The position numbers and the translations under genes are program-made. Source: Clostridiales bacterium (GTDB lineage Bacteria; Bacillota; Clostridia; Christensenellales; Pumilibacteraceae). Taken from it: a stretch of DNA of 35,365 bases. This document shows, piece after piece, positions 32,592-35,365 of this stretch; the first letter of the stretch is position 1, and every line of letters begins with the position of its first letter. The stretch lies in contig JAISMM010000082.1 in the NCBI GenBank assembly GCA_031276725.1, positions 1 to 35,365 on the forward strand, read 5' to 3'. The notes under the pieces were generated by a model, which was given only the letters and a program-made list of their open reading frames with translations, was not told the origin of the DNA and did not search any database.

Positions 32592-33278
32592 ATGGTCGGC
32601 GTTATCGGCGCTATGCAAATCGAAACGGACGGGCTTATTCAAAAAATGAGCGGCGGCGGGATTAAGAATATCGGCGGCTTTTCGTTCCGTTACGGGCGGC
32701 TTTTCGGCAAGGACTTAGTCGTGTGCCGCTGCGGAATCGGCATCGCGGCGTCAAGCGCGGCGGCGGCGCTTATGGCGGCGGAGTTTTCGGGCGCGGAGCC
32801 TATTATTAATATCGGCGTCGCGGGCGGCACAAAGCCGGGCATAAGGCAGGGCGACATAGTTTTGGCGGAGCGGGTGGTTCAGCACGACTACGACCTTACG
32901 CCCGACGGCTTAAAGCGCGGGCAAATAGGCGGCTTTAACGAGGTCGGCTTTGCCTGTTCCGCGCCCGATTGCGACGCTATGGAGGGCGCGCTTAAATCGC
33001 TCGGCTTTACCTATTACCGGGGAGTTATCGCCTCGGGCGACCAATTCATTAACGACTCCGCGAAGGCGCGCCGAATATTCGACGACTTCGGCGCCTACGC
33101 CTGCGATATGGAAAGCGCGGCGGTAGGTCATATTTGCGCTCTCTTTAATCGCCGCTTTTTTTCGATGCGGGCGATATCCGATAACGGCGATCACGCCGCG
33201 ATCGGCGACTTTTATTCGTTTGTCAAAAGTGCGGCGGAGCGCAGCATTTGCGCTATCGAAAAATTCATAACCGCCTAA
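32592..33278 (+). CDS. mtnN: 5'-methylthioadenosine/S-adenosylhomocysteine nucleosidase
   Basis: MtnN hydrolyses methylthioadenosine and SAH to adenine and the thio-sugar, recycling by-products of SAM use. The 228-residue protein starts MVGVIGAMQIETDGLIQKM. The catalytic residues are seen: Glu11 in GAMQIE, a purine-side Glu in DMESAAV, and the catalytic Asp in MRAISDNGD. GVAGGTKPGIRQGD and ASGDQFIN are family signatures. AAGGAGG lies 8 nt before ATG 32592. A TATAAT at 32568-32573 is upstream but overlaps the ribosome site region, so I do not call it the promoter. It appears to be a single-gene transcription unit. Confidence 0.95.
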   Translation: MVGVIGAMQIETDGLIQKMSGGGIKNIGGFSFRYGRLFGKDLVVCRCGIGIAASSAAAALMAAEFSGAEPIINIGVAGGTKPGIRQGDIVLAERVVQHDYDLTPDGLKRGQIGGFNEVGFACSAPDCDAMEGALKSLGFTYYRGVIASGDQFINDSAKARRIFDDFGAYACDMESAAVGHICALFNRRFFSMRAISDNGDHAAIGDFYSFVKSAAERSICAIEKFITA

Positions 33279-33408
33279 GGAAACTCCGAATAAGTTTAGA
33301 CGACTTTAATACGTGTCTTTTTTGCCGTAAATTACCTTCTTTTTTTGTCGATAACGGTGCTGTTGCCTACAAAAAATAAGTCGCTTTCCGCCCGGCTACA
33401 ATCTAAAA

Positions 33409-33540
33409 ATTCCCCTCTATGGAGGGGTGCCGCCATACGGCGGCGGGGTGGTTCGGCGCATATTGTCCGCGCCCTCGCAAACAGCTTTGCCGTTTGGCGG
33501 CTCGGTTTGTGGCGCCATACGGCGGCGGGGCGGTTCAATT
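33409..33540 (+). repeat. Dispersed repeat copy and partial second copy
   Basis: A copy at 33409-33453 has the second hairpin GCCGC-CATACG-GCGGC. Only the 3' half (CCATACGGCGGCGGGGCGGTT) recurs at about 33515-33535. The gap 33279-33625 otherwise shows only the second repeat family at 33471-33510 and no gene. Confidence 0.8.
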
Positions 33541-33625
33541 ACTAAGAAGTAGCCGTCAAAAAATTCCCTCGGCCCGGCTGATAGGTTAAATGAATAAAAC
33601 CTTGCGAATGTAAAATACTAGCAGT

Positions 33626-34321
33626 ATGCTGGTGATATTTATAAAGGCGGTCGTAACGTTTTTTTTTGTGCTGGTCGTAATGCGCATTATGGGCAAGCGG
33701 CAGCTGGGCGAAATGCAGCCGTTCGAGCTTGTCATAACTCTGCTTATCGCCGAGGTCGCCTGCGTGCCGATGAACGACCCGTTCATACCGTTCTATCAGG
33801 GTTTAATTCCGGTAATCACGCTGGCGACGCTGCATTTAACGGTGTCGTTCGTTTCGCGCAAGAGTATGCGGGCGCGCAAGCTGGTTAGCGGCGAAAGCGT
33901 TATCGTCATCGACAAAAAGGGCATCAACTACGAAAATCTTAAAAAGATGAACATCAACGTCAACGACCTTATCGAGGCTACGCGAAGCTCCGGCTACGTC
34001 GATTTTGCCGAAATTCAGTACGCCATAATCGAGACGAACGGCAAACTGTGCGTCGTCGAAAAGCCGTCCGACCCGACGGTGTTAAAGCCCGCGTTTTTGC
34101 CGTTGCCGCTCCTTATCGACGGAGTTTTCGACGAGCGGAATCTCGCGCTTGCGGGAGCCGCCCGCGCCGCCGTTATAAAGTCGCTCAACAAAAAAGGCTA
34201 TAACGACGTTAAGGAGATTCTGTTTATAGACGTCCGTCAGGACGGAACTATCTACGTAAGCCCCAAAGCGGGCGAATGCTACACCGACAAGATTACTATA
34301 TCGGGCGGCGACAATTGGTAA
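33626..34321 (+). CDS. DUF421 (YetF/YrbG-like) membrane protein
   Basis: The 231-residue protein has three N-terminal membrane helices (residues about 2-22, 34-50, 56-76) and a conserved cytoplasmic domain. It includes MRIMGKRQLGEMQPFELVIT, the strongest signature of the DUF421 family. The domain SGESVIVIDKKGINYENLKK and later ATRSSGYVDFAEIQYAIIET are also conserved. In spore-formers some members affect germination or membrane physiology, but the molecular role is unclear. No Shine-Dalgarno is seen before ATG 33626; TAAAAT lies 9 nt upstream. A DUF4363 gene follows 19 nt later. Confidence 0.88.
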   Translation: MLVIFIKAVVTFFFVLVVMRIMGKRQLGEMQPFELVITLLIAEVACVPMNDPFIPFYQGLIPVITLATLHLTVSFVSRKSMRARKLVSGESVIVIDKKGINYENLKKMNINVNDLIEATRSSGYVDFAEIQYAIIETNGKLCVVEKPSDPTVLKPAFLPLPLLIDGVFDERNLALAGAARAAVIKSLNKKGYNDVKEILFIDVRQDGTIYVSPKAGECYTDKITISGGDNW

Positions 34322-34340
34322 AGGGCGGAGATAACAACCT

Positions 34341-34733
34341 ATGAAAAGGCTTATTATAATATTGTCGATATTTTTATGTTTCGCGCTCGCGGCGGGCGCG
34401 GAGCTTATTTACGCGACGCGCTTTTACGACGGTCAGCGCGGGCTTTTGTCGGACGTTTTGACCGAATTTAACGCCGATCCCGAAAGCCTCGACCGTCCCG
34501 CCGTCGCCGCCGCCCTCGACCGTGCGCGCGCGCATTTTGACAAGGGCAAGCGCTTTGCCATGATGCTCTCGAACCACAACGCCGTCAAATATATGGACGA
34601 AAAGTACACCGCCCTCAACGAGCTTACAAGGCTCAACCAAAAGTCCGACGCCTACGTCGCTCTAACGACCTCGATAAGCTATATAGACGAGCTTAAACGC
34701 GAAAATTACCCGCTCCTGCCGAATTTGCTGTAA
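34341..34733 (+). CDS. DUF4363 family protein
   Basis: The 130-residue protein has an N-terminal hydrophobic signal/anchor (residues about 4-22) followed by a helical region without cysteines or enzyme motifs. Length and pattern fit DUF4363, small proteins commonly found just after DUF421 genes in Clostridia. The neighbour relation supports the call and suggests that the two act together at the membrane; the function is unknown. It has a GGGCGGAG ribosome site 12 nt upstream of the ATG. Confidence 0.75.
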   Translation: MKRLIIILSIFLCFALAAGAELIYATRFYDGQRGLLSDVLTEFNADPESLDRPAVAAALDRARAHFDKGKRFAMMLSNHNAVKYMDEKYTALNELTRLNQKSDAYVALTTSISYIDELKRENYPLLPNLL

Positions 34734-34806
34734 CACACCGCCGCCGCCCCGAAATTTTCATTTGCCGGGCGGAATTTGGGGGACAAGCCGAGAACGGCAA
34801 GCAAGC

Positions 34807-34923
34807 AACCACCCCGGCAACTCCGTTGCCACCCCTCCATAGAGGGGAATTTGAGGGCGAGCCGAGTGCGGCAAGCAAGCAACCACCCCGGCGCTAACGC
34901 GCCACCCCTCCATAGAGGGGAAT
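34807..34923 (-). repeat. Two minus-strand copies of the dispersed repeat
   Basis: Copies at 34807-34850 and 34881-34923, 74 bp apart. Their second hairpins are GGCAAC-GGA-GTTGCC and GGCGC-GTTA-GCGCC, both fully paired. They begin the gene-free end of the window (34734-35365). Confidence 0.88.
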
Positions 34924-35365
34924 TTTTAGGACGAGCCGAGTGCGGCGGGCGGACTGTGGGGTGATGATTGTTAAACGGAAAAAGCTATCAGGATGCACTC
35001 GGTATATCCCCAAAATTCCCCTCTATGGAGGGGTACGCGTTAGCGGGGGGTGGTTCAATTATTAGGGAGTAGCCGATTAAAAAACTACTGCCTCAAAATT
35101 ATCATTTGCCGGGCGGAATTTGGGGACGAGCCGAGTGCGGCGGGCGGGGAACCACCCCGGCGCTAACGCGCCACCCCTCCACAGAGGGGAATTTTTAGGA
35201 CGAGCCGAGTGCGGCGGGCGGACTATCGGGTGGGGATTGTTAATCGGAAAAAGCTGTGAGGGTGCACTTGGGATATCCCCAATATTCCCCTCTATGGAGG
35301 GGTACGCGGTAGCGGGGGGGGGGGTCTCTGATTTGGGAGTAGCCGTGGAAATAGCTACCGCCACG
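34924..35365. repeat. Approximate 269-bp direct duplication containing further dispersed repeats
   Basis: ATTTTTAGGACGAGCCGAGT occurs at 34922 and again at 35191. What follows each copy is alike for 160-170 bp. It includes plus-strand elements at 35015-35055 and 35284-35322, with a minus-strand element at 35150-35192 between. The second copy runs into the window end and has an 11-G run at about 35314-35324. No gene is seen. Confidence 0.75.

Overview
The window comes from a spore-forming Bacillota (Clostridia-like) chromosome. The evidence is the C-terminus of a SpoVAE-type protein at the left edge, a yunB sporulation gene beside it, Gram-positive-style promoters (TTGACA-N17-TATAAT type) and Shine-Dalgarno sequences, and standard stop codons (TGA is used as a stop in many ATGA overlaps). 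The DNA is GC-rich with many CGCG and GCGG words. I cannot name the genus.

Layout. 1-1176: sporulation genes separated by a cluster of intergenic repeats. 1177-1740: a broken IS1-like transposase remnant. 1750-7099 (+): infC-rpmI-rplT translation operon behind a structured, terminator-containing leader, then an SpoU-type RNA methyltransferase, yebC, proA and radC. 7117-8938 (-): a MarR regulator and a MATE exporter with a clear autoregulatory operator. 9050-13892 (+): uvrB-uvrA. 13939-16290 (+): a GT4 glycosyltransferase and a PlsC-like acyltransferase, probably for membrane glycolipids. 16291-16906: a seven-unit 47-bp tandem array. 16907-20419 (+): a GH78-like glycosidase, a GmhA-like isomerase and a ROK kinase, which look like a sugar cassette. 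20537-25779 (+): aroC-B-A-E-Q-K, the shikimate pathway except DAHP synthase. 25990-27807 (-): nadE. 27889-32260 (+): a phosphohexomutase, transketolase and a YfbR-type nucleotidase. 32592-34733 (+): an MTA/SAH nucleosidase, a DUF421 membrane protein and a DUF4363 protein. 34734-35365: repeats only.

The protein-coding content is mostly core metabolism and information processing. No defence island, prophage or CRISPR array is visible, and I saw no tRNA or rRNA gene.

The most interesting signals lie outside ordinary gene calls. (1) Two genes, uvrB and the phosphohexomutase, have a perfect TATAAT exactly 6 nt before the ATG and no Shine-Dalgarno, which predicts leaderless mRNAs. (2) NadE has kept its glutaminase-like domain but appears to have lost all three catalytic residues (Glu, Lys, Cys). 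(3) A dispersed two-hairpin intergenic element occurs at least 11 times, with compensatory changes in its stems. (4) A long hairpin with 11-bp arms lies in the nadE 3' region, upstream of a minus-strand terminator. (5) infC has an AUC/AUU start, and the frame after its stop stays open through a basic low-complexity stretch.
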